Shown piece after piece: positions 32,099 through 40,489 of a stretch of DNA of 64,000 bases. A program made the position numbers and the translations under genes. Every line of letters starts with the position of its first letter. Within the stretch, counting starts at the first letter, position 1. Where the stretch lies: contig NZ_CP036403.1 of NCBI RefSeq assembly GCF_004322775.1, positions 3,658,001 through 3,722,000 on the forward strand, given 5' to 3'. The notes beneath the pieces are model-generated. The model made no database searches, had not been told where the DNA came from, and worked only from the letters and a program-made list of their open reading frames with translations. The stretch is from Ornithinimicrobium sufpigmenti (GTDB lineage Bacteria; Actinomycetota; Actinomycetes; Actinomycetales; Dermatophilaceae).

Positions 32099-35000
32099 CG
32101 ACGGCCCCCTCCGACAGCGTGAACAGCGAGCGCAGCTCCGTGGTCGACAGCTCGGTCAGCCAGCTCTCACCGTCGCGCACCACGAGATCAGCCAGCGCCG
32201 ACTTGTCACGCAGCATGGCGTCGATCTTCTCCTCCAGCGTCCCCGTCCCGAGGAACTTGTGCACCTGCACGTTGCGCCTCTGCCCGATCCGGAAGGCCCG
32301 GTCGGTGGCCTGGTTCTCCACCGCCGGGTTCCACCACCGGTCCAGGTGCACGACGTGGTTGGCGGCGGTGAGGTTCAGCCCCGTCCCGCCGGCCTTGAGC
32401 GAGAGCACGAACAGCGGCGGCCCGTCCCCCGCCTGGAACCGCTCGACCATCGCCTCCCGCGCCGCCCGCGAGGTGCCGCCGTGCAGCCACAGCACGTCGG
32501 TGCCGAACCGCGCGGCCAGGTGCGGCACGACCATCTGTCCGAACTCGGCATACTGCGTGAACAGCAGCACCCTGTCCCCCTCGGCGAGCACCTCCTCCAG
32601 GATCTCCTCCAGCCGCAGCACCTTGCCCGAGCGCCGCCCCAGCGGCCCGCGCTCGTGCAGCAGCTGCGCCGGGTGGTTGCACACCTGCTTGAGCTTGGTC
32701 ATCGCCGCCAGCACGTTGCCGCGCCGCTCGATCCCGTCGGACTCCTCGATGACCTCCATCATGTCGTCGACCACCGACTGGTAGAGCGCAGCCTGCTCCG
32801 GCGTGAGCCGGTAGTGCTGGGTGGTCTCGATCTTCTCGGGCAGGTCGTCGATGACGTTCGGGTCGGTCTTGACGCGGCGCAGCAGGTAGGGGCGGGTCAC
32901 CTTGCGCAGGCGGGCGGCTGCGTCGGGGTCGGCGTGCCGCTCGACGGGTATGGCGTACCGCTTGCGGAAGGTCTCCGGCGTCCCGAGCAGCCCGGGGTTG
33001 AGGAAGTGCATGATCGACCACAGCTCGCCCAACCGGTTCTCCACCGGCGTGCCGGTGAGCGCGACCCGGTGCTCGGCGTGCAGCCGCCCGACCGCCTTCG
33101 CCGTGCGCGAGTGCCGGTTCTTGATCGCCTGGGCCTCGTCGAGCACGACCCGCCGCCACGGCACCTCCCCGAGCTCGTCCAGATCACGGGTGGCGGTCGA
33201 GTATGTCGTCACCACCAGGTCGGTCTGCGCCAGCCGGTCTATCAGATCCTGGCCGCGCAGCCGGCCCTGCCCGTGGTGGGCGTAGACCCGCAGGTGGGGC
33301 GCGAACTTCGCCGCCTCCGCCTGCCAGTTGCTCACCAGTGACATCGGGCAGAGCAGCAGGGTCGGCGGCAGACCAGGTCCGGGGCCGGCGTCGGGGTACT
33401 CGCCAGGGGACCCCTCGACGGGCGCATCCCCGCCCGTGGGAGAACCGTGCGCTCGGTCGGAGAGAGCCCGTTCGGTGACCTCCAGCGAGAGCAGCTGCAG
33501 CGTCTTGCCCAGGCCCATGTCGTCGGCGAGGCAGGCGCCCAGACCTGCCCGCGAGAGGAAGCGCAGCCAGGACAAGCCGCGCTGCTGGTACGGCCTCAGG
33601 TCGGCGCGCAGCGTGCCCGGCGGTGTGACCGGCTCCAGCTGCAGGCCGGAGTCGTCGTCGAGGAGGGCACCCAGCCAGCCGTCGGCCTCCACGCCGACCA
33701 CCTCGAGCGGGGTGTCGTGGTCGTCGGGGTGGGCGGAGGCGAGGGCGAGCAGCTCTGCGGCGCTCATCCGGCCCTGGGCCTCCTCGGCGAGGAAGTCGAG
33801 CCCGAGCCGCAGCTGCTCCTGGTCGACCGCGACCCACTGCCCGCGCAGCCGCACGAGCGGTGCCTTGCTGGCGGTGAGGGCCTCGATCTCCTCCTCGGTG
33901 AGGGTGTCGTCGTCGACCGCCAGGTCCCAGCTGAAGTCGACCAGCTGGTCGCGACCGAAGAGCCCCCGCTCCCCCGGGTCGGCCTTCGTGCCGGAGGCGC
34001 GGAGCTTCAGCCCGAGCCGACGGCGACGCCTCCACCAGTCGGGCACGAGGACGCCGAAGCCGGCCTCCTCCAGCGCCGCCGCGGCCTCGGCGAGGAAGAC
34101 GTGTGCCCCGGCGGTGTCGAGCTCGAGGTACTCCGGCCGGGCCTGCCGCAGACCGGCGGCGAGCCCGGGCCAGACGCGGCTGGCGCGCCCCAGCTCGGTG
34201 AGCAGCAGCTCCTGCGGCCGGTCGACCCAGCGGCGCAGCGCCCCGGCGTCGTCCCACACCTGGCTGGCCGGGATGAGCAGGCTGGGGTCCTCGGTGGACT
34301 GCAGGAGGAACTCCACCCGCCAGGCCGGCTCGTCAGGGGTGGGCTCGCCCGGCATCGCGCCTGGCCCGTCTGGCGCCGGTCCCGGCTGCTCCCGGTATGC
34401 CGCGGCCTCGCTGAGCCGGAACGTCGCGCGGGCGGGGCCGAGCGTTCCGGTGCCGACCTCGTCCCAGGGCGCCAGCGTCTCCTCAAGCTCGTCGAGCAGG
34501 TCGACGTTGGCCACGAACCGGCCGTCGGGCCCGGTCAGCGCGGCCAGCCAGGCGTCGGCGGCCGGCTCCACCCGTGGCCTGCGGCCACGGCGCGAGGGCA
34601 GCAGCATCCCGGCCTCGGGCAGCCGCTCGCGCGCGGCGGCGTCGACGAGGAGCTGGAGGGCGCGCTCCACGAGGGTGCGGGCGGACGGCATACCGGGCTC
34701 GGCGCGGCAGACCGGCGGCGTCGCCGCGACCACCCTCTGCAGCGCCAGCACGTCCGGACCCTGCAGGGCCGGGCGCCAGGCTGCGAGCGGGCACCCCTCG
34801 GCGTCCCGGGAAACGGTCGGCAGCACCCGCCCGCGCTCGACCAGCTCCAGGGCGAACCGGGCGAGGTCGCGCAGCCAGCCCACCGACGCTCCCGTCCGTG
34901 CGTCGCCGTCCGCACCGCCGTCCGCACCGCTGTCGGCGTCCCCACCGAGCCAGGCCAGCGCGGCCGCCGCGTCCAGCCGGAGCACGGGCACGGTCCAGGT

Positions 35001-35285
35001 GAGCAGGCGCGGCTCCTCCTGGCTGACGCGCCGTGGGGACAGCCGGACCAGCTCCGGGGAGTCGAGCGGCGATCGCCGCCGCGACGGCAGCTGCAGGTCC
35101 GCAGCACCGACGGCACCCTCGCCCGCGCCCAGCCCCAGCACCTCCCGCAGCACCTCGACCTGTGCCGCGAACGGGTGCGGGCGGGCCCTCGTCAGCGCCT
35201 GGCTCGGGCTCGTCGTCGCCGCCTCGGAGTCCTCGCCCCACAGGCACAGGCGGTCACCGGACCAGAACGCGTGGACGGCCAGCAC
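32091..35285 (-). CDS. SNF2-family DEAD/DEAH-box helicase
   Basis: About 1064 residues from GTG 35285 (AAGGG upstream; the frame stays open a further 20 codons to an ATG). The N-terminal half holds the DUF3670-like region found in bacterial SNF2 proteins. The motor follows: LADDMGLGKTLQLL (motif I), VVLDEAQAIKNR (II), ALTGTPVENRLGELWSIMHFL (III), and in the second lobe LHGGTSRAAREAMVERF, LSLKAGGTGLNLTAANHVVHLDRWWNPAVE and QATDRAFRIGQ. All ATPase motifs are intact. It translocates on double-stranded DNA; paired with the SWIM protein. Confidence 0.9.
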   Translation of the reverse strand: MLAVHAFWSGDRLCLWGEDSEAATTSPSQALTRARPHPFAAQVEVLREVLGLGAGEGAVGAADLQLPSRRRSPLDSPELVRLSPRRVSQEEPRLLTWTVPVLRLDAAAALAWLGGDADSGADGGADGDARTGASVGWLRDLARFALELVERGRVLPTVSRDAEGCPLAAWRPALQGPDVLALQRVVAATPPVCRAEPGMPSARTLVERALQLLVDAAARERLPEAGMLLPSRRGRRPRVEPAADAWLAALTGPDGRFVANVDLLDELEETLAPWDEVGTGTLGPARATFRLSEAAAYREQPGPAPDGPGAMPGEPTPDEPAWRVEFLLQSTEDPSLLIPASQVWDDAGALRRWVDRPQELLLTELGRASRVWPGLAAGLRQARPEYLELDTAGAHVFLAEAAAALEEAGFGVLVPDWWRRRRRLGLKLRASGTKADPGERGLFGRDQLVDFSWDLAVDDDTLTEEEIEALTASKAPLVRLRGQWVAVDQEQLRLGLDFLAEEAQGRMSAAELLALASAHPDDHDTPLEVVGVEADGWLGALLDDDSGLQLEPVTPPGTLRADLRPYQQRGLSWLRFLSRAGLGACLADDMGLGKTLQLLSLEVTERALSDRAHGSPTGGDAPVEGSPGEYPDAGPGPGLPPTLLLCPMSLVSNWQAEAAKFAPHLRVYAHHGQGRLRGQDLIDRLAQTDLVVTTYSTATRDLDELGEVPWRRVVLDEAQAIKNRHSRTAKAVGRLHAEHRVALTGTPVENRLGELWSIMHFLNPGLLGTPETFRKRYAIPVERHADPDAAARLRKVTRPYLLRRVKTDPNVIDDLPEKIETTQHYRLTPEQAALYQSVVDDMMEVIEESDGIERRGNVLAAMTKLKQVCNHPAQLLHERGPLGRRSGKVLRLEEILEEVLAEGDRVLLFTQYAEFGQMVVPHLAARFGTDVLWLHGGTSRAAREAMVERFQAGDGPPLFVLSLKAGGTGLNLTAANHVVHLDRWWNPAVENQATDRAFRIGQRRNVQVHKFLGTGTLEEKIDAMLRDKSALADLVVRDGESWLTELSTTELRSLFTLSEGAVGE

Positions 35286-35439
35286 GGGAGCCCTTCGGGG
35301 AGACGCAGATGACGTCGCCGAGGATACGACTCTCGACACGACCACCGCCGAGCGGTCCGCGCCGCAGGGTGGCCGCGACGACCAGACCGCCGGCAGGGCG
35401 ATGAGCGTGCTGATCGCTCGCAGGTGAGCGCCTCGACCT

Positions 35440-35766
35440 TCAGCCGGTGCATCCCGCCGCGACAGTCACCGCCTCGCAGACCTGCCGCATGGCGGCGTCG
35501 CTCAGGCCTCCCCGCCGCCGCGTGAGGACGTCGACGGGGAGGTCGGTGAGGGCGTCAAGCTGCACGACGCACCGCTGGTGGACCGGCTCCTGCCCCGGCT
35601 CCAGCAGCACCTCACTCGGCAGCCGGCGGATGGCCGTGCTGCACGGCGCAACCAGTGCTCGTCGACGTCCGCGGACGGCCGCGTCTCGGCCTACCACGAC
35701 CACCGGCCTGGCACCGGCCTCGGCGAGGTCCGCCCACCACAGCTCGCCTCTCGCGGGAAGGTGCAT
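35440..35766 (-). CDS. MazF/PemK-like toxin
   Basis: 108 residues. ELWWADLAEAGARPVVVVGRDAAV at the N-terminus is the MazF/PemK opening (GEVWWADL, RPVVVV), and QRCVVQLDALTDLP matches the second conserved block. The family cuts single-stranded RNA. The start overlaps the antitoxin stop (TGATG). Confidence 0.82.
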   Translation of the reverse strand: MHLPARGELWWADLAEAGARPVVVVGRDAAVRGRRRALVAPCSTAIRRLPSEVLLEPGQEPVHQRCVVQLDALTDLPVDVLTRRRGGLSDAAMRQVCEAVTVAAGCTG

Positions 35767-36005
35767 CAGCGTCTGGCGGCCTCGTCGAGGAAGGCATCCA
35801 GGTCGCCCCAGTCATCAGGGGTGTCCTGCGGATGCTCGCGGAACGCCCGCTCGTAGGCCTGGTCGATCTCACTCTCGCGGTGCTCCCGGAGCAACGCCTT
35901 CAGGGCCGCCTCGACGACGGAGGCGTCCGTGGTGCCGGCGTGGGCGCGGCGAGCTCGAGCCATCAGGTCTGCATCCACGGTCGTGCTGATCCGGGTCTTG
36001 GGCAT
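35766..36005 (-). CDS. Antitoxin of the MazEF-like module
   Basis: 79 residues from ATG 36005. MPKTRISTTVDADLMARARRAHAGTTDASVVEAALKALLREHR has the look of a ribbon-helix-helix DNA-binding domain, followed by an acidic tail that would block the toxin (EHPQDTPDDWGDLDAFLDEA). Order antitoxin then toxin with one-base overlap is typical. Confidence 0.78.
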   Translation of the reverse strand: MPKTRISTTVDADLMARARRAHAGTTDASVVEAALKALLREHRESEIDQAYERAFREHPQDTPDDWGDLDAFLDEAARR

Positions 36006-36083
36006 GCCACGATCATGCCGTGGAAGTGCCACTGCCGCGCGGACACGGGGCCTCAAGGCTGGGTCTGGGCGACGCGGGATGGG

Positions 36084-36518
36084 TCACCCGGTCAGCGGAT
36101 TGAGGACCCGGAGCTCGGGGAACCACGAGAAGTCGCGGTCTGCCGACCACAGCGCGTCCACGCCGTGGCCGAGACAGATCGCCGCGATCCGGGCGTCGTG
36201 CACCTTGGGGCCGACCGCCCCGGGTACGTGCAGCAGCCTGGCGAGGATCGACCCGTGGTCGGTCGTCTCCGACAGCAACCTGAGGTTGGGTAGTGCGAGC
36301 AGGGACTCGACGGCCTCGACCGCGACGGCCGGCGTGGTCGGCGGCCGGTAGATCCGCGGGTGAGTGACCACAGCCAGGAACTCGTGCAGGCACGGCCAGG
36401 GGATCGCCCAGGTGCCCCGCCCGGCGGCGAGCCCCCGCAATACTTCGGATGCCCGCTCATGGTGAGGACTGTCTGCGCGGTGCGCGTAGACCAGGACGTT
36501 AGTGTCGACCGCAATCAC
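36084..36518 (-). CDS. VapC-like PIN-domain toxin
   Basis: 144 residues from GTG 36518, which overlaps the antitoxin stop (GTGA). PIN catalytic acids are all present: VDTNVLVYAHR (first Asp), a Glu in the SEVLRG helix, HDARIAA and SADRDF. These enzymes cut RNA, often tRNA. A second, damaged copy of the whole module lies at 29823-30621. Confidence 0.85.
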   Translation of the reverse strand: MIAVDTNVLVYAHRADSPHHERASEVLRGLAAGRGTWAIPWPCLHEFLAVVTHPRIYRPPTTPAVAVEAVESLLALPNLRLLSETTDHGSILARLLHVPGAVGPKVHDARIAAICLGHGVDALWSADRDFSWFPELRVLNPLTG

Positions 36519-36748
36519 GAAGGGAGCCCGTAGGACCGGTGCACCACGTCCTCGGGCACCAACTCGGCGGCCAGCCCATCCCCCGCCACCGTGGGAAAGT
36601 GGAAGTCGACCACAACGGCCGCCTCGCGCCGCTCGACCTCCGCCCGCAGGCCGGCCACGACAAGCTCCCTGAGCGTCGTGCCCGAGCCTCGAGCGACAGC
36701 CTTTGCCTCCTGCGCCAACGCATCAGGGATGTCAATCGTCGTCTTCAT
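36515..36748 (-). CDS. VapB-like antitoxin
   Basis: 77 residues. MKTTIDIPDALAQEAKAVARGSGTTLRELVVAGLRAEVERR is a ribbon-helix-helix domain; VVVDFHFPTVAGDGLAAELVPEDVV is the likely toxin-binding tail. Same order and overlap as in classic vapBC. Confidence 0.82.
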   Translation of the reverse strand: MKTTIDIPDALAQEAKAVARGSGTTLRELVVAGLRAEVERREAAVVVDFHFPTVAGDGLAAELVPEDVVHRSYGLPS

Positions 36749-36785
36749 AAGGGCAACCGTAACATGGCACCCGTACTCCCGTATC

Positions 36786-37018
36786 GACCACTGGCAGGCA
36801 CTGGTCCATGACCTCGAACCGGTCTCCATCGTTAACGGCCACTGGCCCAGGTTCGTCGCCAGCGGGCCGGACGACGTCCGCGCCACCCTGGAGCAGATGG
36901 TCGAGGAGAGCGACGCGGACGAGGTGATGGTCCAGGACTCATCACCGACCCGACCGCCCGCCGCCACTAGCACGAGCTAGCGCACGCCTTCGACCTACCC
37001 AAGAACAACCGGGTATGA
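36786..37018 (+). pseudogene. Luciferase-like (LLM) oxidoreductase, C-terminal remnant
   Basis: Reads DHWQALVHDLEPVSIVNGHWPRFVASGPDDVRATLEQMVEESDADEVMVQD, then in the next frame LITDPTARRH, a stop, and HELAHAFDLPKNNRV. The GPDDVRATLEQMVEESDADEVMV part matches the C-terminal end of flavin-dependent luciferase-like enzymes. One frameshift and one stop remain; the N-terminal part is absent. Confidence 0.5.
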
Positions 37019-37028
37019 AGCACACTGT

Positions 37029-37139
37029 GACGCCCCTCAACCGGTCACGGCGGCGAGGGGCGTCTGGACAACACCGTCACGGGGAGACGGGGCCAACCAA
37101 CAAGTAACTGTACTTGACCGTTCAACTACAGGCAGGGTG
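37029..37139. repeat. Intergenic repeat element, copy A
   Basis: About 110 bp collinear with 43000-43115: CCGGTCACGGC (37041-37051), ACCAACAAGTAAC (37096-37108) and CAGGCAGGGTG (from 37129) recur at nearly the same spacing. Copy A also forms a perfect 10-bp stem, GACGCCCCTC (37029-37038) with GAGGGGCGTC (37055-37064). The rest of this 520-bp gap holds the LLM remnant and a terminator. Confidence 0.55.
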
Positions 37140-37205
37140 GGGTTGTACCGCTCACACGAAGGCTCCCCCGTGTCGCCACTCGCGGACGGATGGGATCGGA
37201 TGGAA

Positions 37206-37246
37206 CGAAAGGCTCCCCGGAGGTGATCACCTCCGAGGAGCCTTCG
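37206..37246. terminator. Terminator of the second TRAP operon
   Basis: CGAAAGGCTCC pairs with GGAGCCTTCG around an inner palindrome CGGAGGTGATCACCTCCG, giving a long, nearly symmetric stem about 20 bp after the dctM stop. Long and GC-rich enough to end transcription in either direction. Confidence 0.75.
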
Positions 37247-37268
37247 TTCACTGCGCCGGCGTCACCGG

Positions 37269-38621
37269 CTACTGATACAACAACTCAGGCACGAAGAGCA
37301 CGATCTCGGGGAAGATCGAGAACAGCGCGATCGCCAGGCCCATGACGACGATGTAGGGCGCCGAGCCGATGAGGATCTCCTTCAGCGGGATGTGTGGCGC
37401 GATCCCCTTCAGGACGAACAGGTTCAGCCCGACCGGCGGGGTGATCAGCCCGACCTCCATGTTGATGGTCATGATGATGCCGAACCAGATCGGGTCAAAG
37501 CCCTGGCTGATGATGAGCGGCAGCAGGATCGGGGTCACCATCACGATGATCGACACCGGCGGCAGGAACATCCCCATCACCAGCAGGACCACGTTGATGA
37601 TGAGCAGCACGACCCACCGGTTCAGGTCCATGTCCGAGACCAGCGCGGCCAGGTCCTGCGGGATGCGCAGGTAGCTCATCACCGTGGCGATGACCGCGGA
37701 GAAGGCCGTGATCAGCAGGATCATCGTGCTCTGGTTCGTCGTGTCCAGCAGCACATCCATCAGGCCACGGCCCGTCAGGCCCCGGTAGATGCCCATCACC
37801 ATGATGCCGACGAGCAGCGCACCGATGGCCGCCGCCTCGCTGGGCGTGGCGATGCCGCGGTAGAGCACGACGAGGATCGCGGCGACCAGCAGGCCGAACG
37901 GGATGACCTTCAGCAGGCTGGTGAACCGCTCGTTCCACGTGTAGCGCTTCACCGCACGCTTGAACGCCTCCCCGGCTGTCCTGTCCCCGGCAGCCTTGCC
38001 GCGGCGCATGTCCAGCGTCTGGGCGATGAACACCCAGACGCAGAACATGAGGGCGAGCACGATGCCGGGCACGATGCCGGCAGCGAAGAGCTGCCCGATC
38101 GACTGCTCCGCGGCGATGCCGTAGAGGATCAGGGTGACGCTCGGGGGGATCAGGATCCCCAGCGTCCCGCCGGCCGCGATGGCGCCCGTGGAGACCCTGG
38201 CGGAGTAGCCGCGGGCCTCCATCTCCGGGATGGCGACCCGCCCCACCGCTGCAGCCGTGGCCGGGCTGGAGCCGGTGAGCGCGGCGAACATCGTCGACGC
38301 CGCCACCGAGCTCATCGCCAGACCACCACGGATCCGCGAGAGCCAGGCCTCGCCGGCCTCGAAGAGCTGCCGGCTCGCCTGGGAGCCGCCGAAGAGGTTG
38401 CCCATCAGCACGAACAGCGGGATGGCCAGCAGCCCGAAGTCGTTGACCGAGTCGAAGACCATCTTGCCGAACAGGTCGAACTGCCCCGGCCCGAGGAAGA
38501 TCAGGACGGAAGCGAGGGCGGTGATCGCCAGGGCGAAGGCGATCGGCATACCCGACAGGAACAGCAGGAGCGCGAAGCCGGCGATGATCAGCCCTTGGAC
38601 CATCGAGTCCAGGTCAGCCAT
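37269..38621 (-). CDS. TRAP transporter large permease (DctM type), second system
   Basis: 450 residues, about 12 membrane segments. Family stretches: TGSSPATAAAVGRVAIPEM, GGTLGILIPPSVTLILYGIAAEQS, and GLITPPVGLNLFVLKGIA near the C-terminus. Its ATG overlaps the dctQ stop. It would carry a carboxylate using an ion gradient. Sequence clearly differs from the first TRAP system (6592-7875), so it is not a recent duplicate. Confidence 0.9.
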   Translation of the reverse strand: MADLDSMVQGLIIAGFALLLFLSGMPIAFALAITALASVLIFLGPGQFDLFGKMVFDSVNDFGLLAIPLFVLMGNLFGGSQASRQLFEAGEAWLSRIRGGLAMSSVAASTMFAALTGSSPATAAAVGRVAIPEMEARGYSARVSTGAIAAGGTLGILIPPSVTLILYGIAAEQSIGQLFAAGIVPGIVLALMFCVWVFIAQTLDMRRGKAAGDRTAGEAFKRAVKRYTWNERFTSLLKVIPFGLLVAAILVVLYRGIATPSEAAAIGALLVGIMVMGIYRGLTGRGLMDVLLDTTNQSTMILLITAFSAVIATVMSYLRIPQDLAALVSDMDLNRWVVLLIINVVLLVMGMFLPPVSIIVMVTPILLPLIISQGFDPIWFGIIMTINMEVGLITPPVGLNLFVLKGIAPHIPLKEILIGSAPYIVVMGLAIALFSIFPEIVLFVPELLYQ

Positions 38622-39343
38622 CAGTCACTCCCTCGTTCCGGTGCCCGACCAGGTCGGGCTGGTTGTTGACCGGCCTCGGCCGCGCCGGCCTCTTTGGCCT
38701 CCGCCTGCTCGACGACCTCGATGTGCGACTGGGCGTGCGCGAGCTCGGTGGCGGCGCGCATGAGCGACACCTCGGACAGCGGGATCCGTCCGCGCAGCCC
38801 CTGGACACCCTCGATGATCATGGCGATGAGCTGCAGTGCCACCAGGAGCATGCCGATCGGCAGGATCGCGTAGGCGATGGACAGCGGTGCGCGCCAGGCG
38901 GTGGCCGAGCGGTGCCCGCCCTGCCACGCCGTGTACCACATCTGGTACGAGAGCCAGAGGACGACGAGGACGACCGCCAGGCACAACGTGAAGGTGATCA
39001 GCTTCCACACCAACCGTGCCCGCCCCTCGACCCGCTCCACCAGCAGGTCCACGCCGACGTGGGCGTGGTGCTTCAGCCCGTAGGCGGCGCCGACGAAGGT
39101 CACGAACATCATCAGGTAGATCGTGGTCTCGGTCTGCCAGATCGTGGACTCCCGCAGCACGTACCGGACGAAGACGCCGTGGGTCGTGACGAGCGTGGCC
39201 GCGATCAGCGCGACACCGCTGAGGTAGCCGGTCAGCTCGGAGAGCCAGGTGGCCCACCGGAACGTCAGCGCCTTGGTGAGCAGCGAGGGCTCGGCGCGGT
39301 CAGGAGGAGGGGCGGGTGTGCTCCCCTGTGGTTCCCGAGCCAC
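38621..39343 (-). CDS. TRAP transporter small permease (DctQ type), second system
   Basis: 240 residues: a 30-residue soluble start, four membrane segments (about 35-60, 68-90, 115-135, 150-175 by eye) and a charged tail rich in Glu and Ala (about 190-240) that is longer than usual for DctQ. FVRYVLRESTIWQTETTIYLMMFVTFVGAAYGLKHHAHVGVDLLVE is the family hallmark. It partners the large permease. Confidence 0.85.
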   Translation of the reverse strand: MAREPQGSTPAPPPDRAEPSLLTKALTFRWATWLSELTGYLSGVALIAATLVTTHGVFVRYVLRESTIWQTETTIYLMMFVTFVGAAYGLKHHAHVGVDLLVERVEGRARLVWKLITFTLCLAVVLVVLWLSYQMWYTAWQGGHRSATAWRAPLSIAYAILPIGMLLVALQLIAMIIEGVQGLRGRIPLSEVSLMRAATELAHAQSHIEVVEQAEAKEAGAAEAGQQPARPGRAPERGSD

Positions 39344-39346
39344 CGA

Positions 39347-40411
39347 TCAGTTCCCGGCCTCGAGGGCCATGTCGATCAGGTCCTGGCCACCCTCGATCGA
39401 CTCGGCGTAGTCGGCCCACTGCTTCTCGGCCAGGGTCACCCACTCCTGGTATGCCGCGTCGTCCATGGTCACGACGTTGACGCCCGCGTCGGTGAAGAGC
39501 TGCTCGACGCGTGCGTCGTCGTCGCGGGAGGCCTGGTAGGCGAACTCCTGCAGGTCCTCACCGGCCGCCACGACGGCCTCCTGCTGCTCCTCGCAGAGCG
39601 ACTCGAAGGTCTCGGTCGTGATCACCAGGGGCTCAAACATGAACCAGAAGGTGTTCTCCGTCGGGCTGGTGTAGGCCGCGACCTGCTCCTGCAGGTTGAA
39701 CGAGGCGAACGACCCGGTCGAGGTGACTGCCGCGTCGAGGACACCGGTCTGCATCGCGGTGTAGATCTCGTTCGAGGGCAGGCTGGAGATGCCGGCGCCG
39801 GCGTCGGCGAGCATGTGCTCGACGTAGGTGCCGGCCGCGCGCATCGTGGTGCCCGACGGCATGTCGTCGGGGGTCACGATGGGCTGGTCGGCCTTGGTGC
39901 CGATGCCGCCCGCGTTCCAGACCCAGGTGAGGAGCACGAGGCCGTTCTCCTCCATGTTCTCCACGACCCAGTCACCGATCTCGGCGTCCTCCCAGGCCTG
40001 CGCCTGGTCGTGGTTGCTCACCAGTCCCGGCATGAGGGTGATGCCCCACTCGGGGACCAGGCCGCTGGCGTAGTCCAGCGGGAAGACCGACATGTCGATG
40101 GAGCCGGCGAGCATCGCGTCGTACTGCTCGGTGGCCCGGGACAGGGTGCTGTTGGGGAAGATGTCGACCGAGACGGAGCCGTCGGTGGCCTCCTCGATCT
40201 TCTCCTTGAAGTCGATGGCGATCTGGGAGCGGAAGTCGCCGTCCTCCCCGGTGGGCTCGGGCCACTGGTGGGACAGGCGCAGCGTCACGTCCTCACAGCC
40301 GGCCGCCGCGCCACCGCCTGCCGTGGAGTCGTCCGAGTCCGAGCCCCCGCCGCATGCGGCGAGCACGAGGCTGGAACTGAGGGCAAGCGAGAACAGCACC
40401 TTGCGGGTCAC
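39347..40411 (-). CDS. TRAP transporter substrate-binding lipoprotein (DctP type), second system
   Basis: 354 residues from GTG 40411, preceded by AAAGGAG; the frame continues upstream but lacks a site. A lipoprotein signal ends in VLAACGGG. DctP features: TLRLSHQWPEPTGEDGDFRSQIAIDFKEKIEEATDGSVSVDIFPNSTLSRATEQYDAMLAGSIDMSVFP, then GTTMRAAGTYVEHMLADAGAGISSLPSNEIYTAMQTGVLDAAVTS. Preceded by a clear promoter and a probable FCD operator. Confidence 0.9.
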   Translation of the reverse strand: MTRKVLFSLALSSSLVLAACGGGSDSDDSTAGGGAAAGCEDVTLRLSHQWPEPTGEDGDFRSQIAIDFKEKIEEATDGSVSVDIFPNSTLSRATEQYDAMLAGSIDMSVFPLDYASGLVPEWGITLMPGLVSNHDQAQAWEDAEIGDWVVENMEENGLVLLTWVWNAGGIGTKADQPIVTPDDMPSGTTMRAAGTYVEHMLADAGAGISSLPSNEIYTAMQTGVLDAAVTSTGSFASFNLQEQVAAYTSPTENTFWFMFEPLVITTETFESLCEEQQEAVVAAGEDLQEFAYQASRDDDARVEQLFTDAGVNVVTMDDAAYQEWVTLAEKQWADYAESIEGGQDLIDMALEAGN

Positions 40412-40435
40412 GAAGGTCTCCTTTGACTGAGTAAG

Positions 40436-40489
40436 TGGCCTAGTGGCCCATCCAGGGAGGACTCTAGATGGGCATTCGTATACCGTCAA
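40436..40489 (-). promoter_or_regulatory. Sigma-70-like promoter and operator of the second TRAP operon
   Basis: On the minus strand TTGACG (40484-40489) and TAGAGT (40461-40466) are separated by 17 bp. Downstream lies TGGGCCACTAGGCCA (40436-40450), close to the TGGCCTAGCCA before the carboxyltransferase gene. Repressor binding there would block transcription. The -35 box overlaps the end of the carboxyltransferase gene. Confidence 0.6.

Noticed and set aside
33328..35427. Long plus-strand open frames opposite the SNF2 gene
   Set aside because: Low-complexity Ser/Arg/Pro sequences typical of shadow frames; the minus strand carries all helicase motifs.
37029..37139. Known riboswitch (for example cyclic-di-AMP type) for the repeated intergenic element
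   Set aside because: The core bases of ydaO-type and other riboswitches I know are not present; left as an unnamed repeat.
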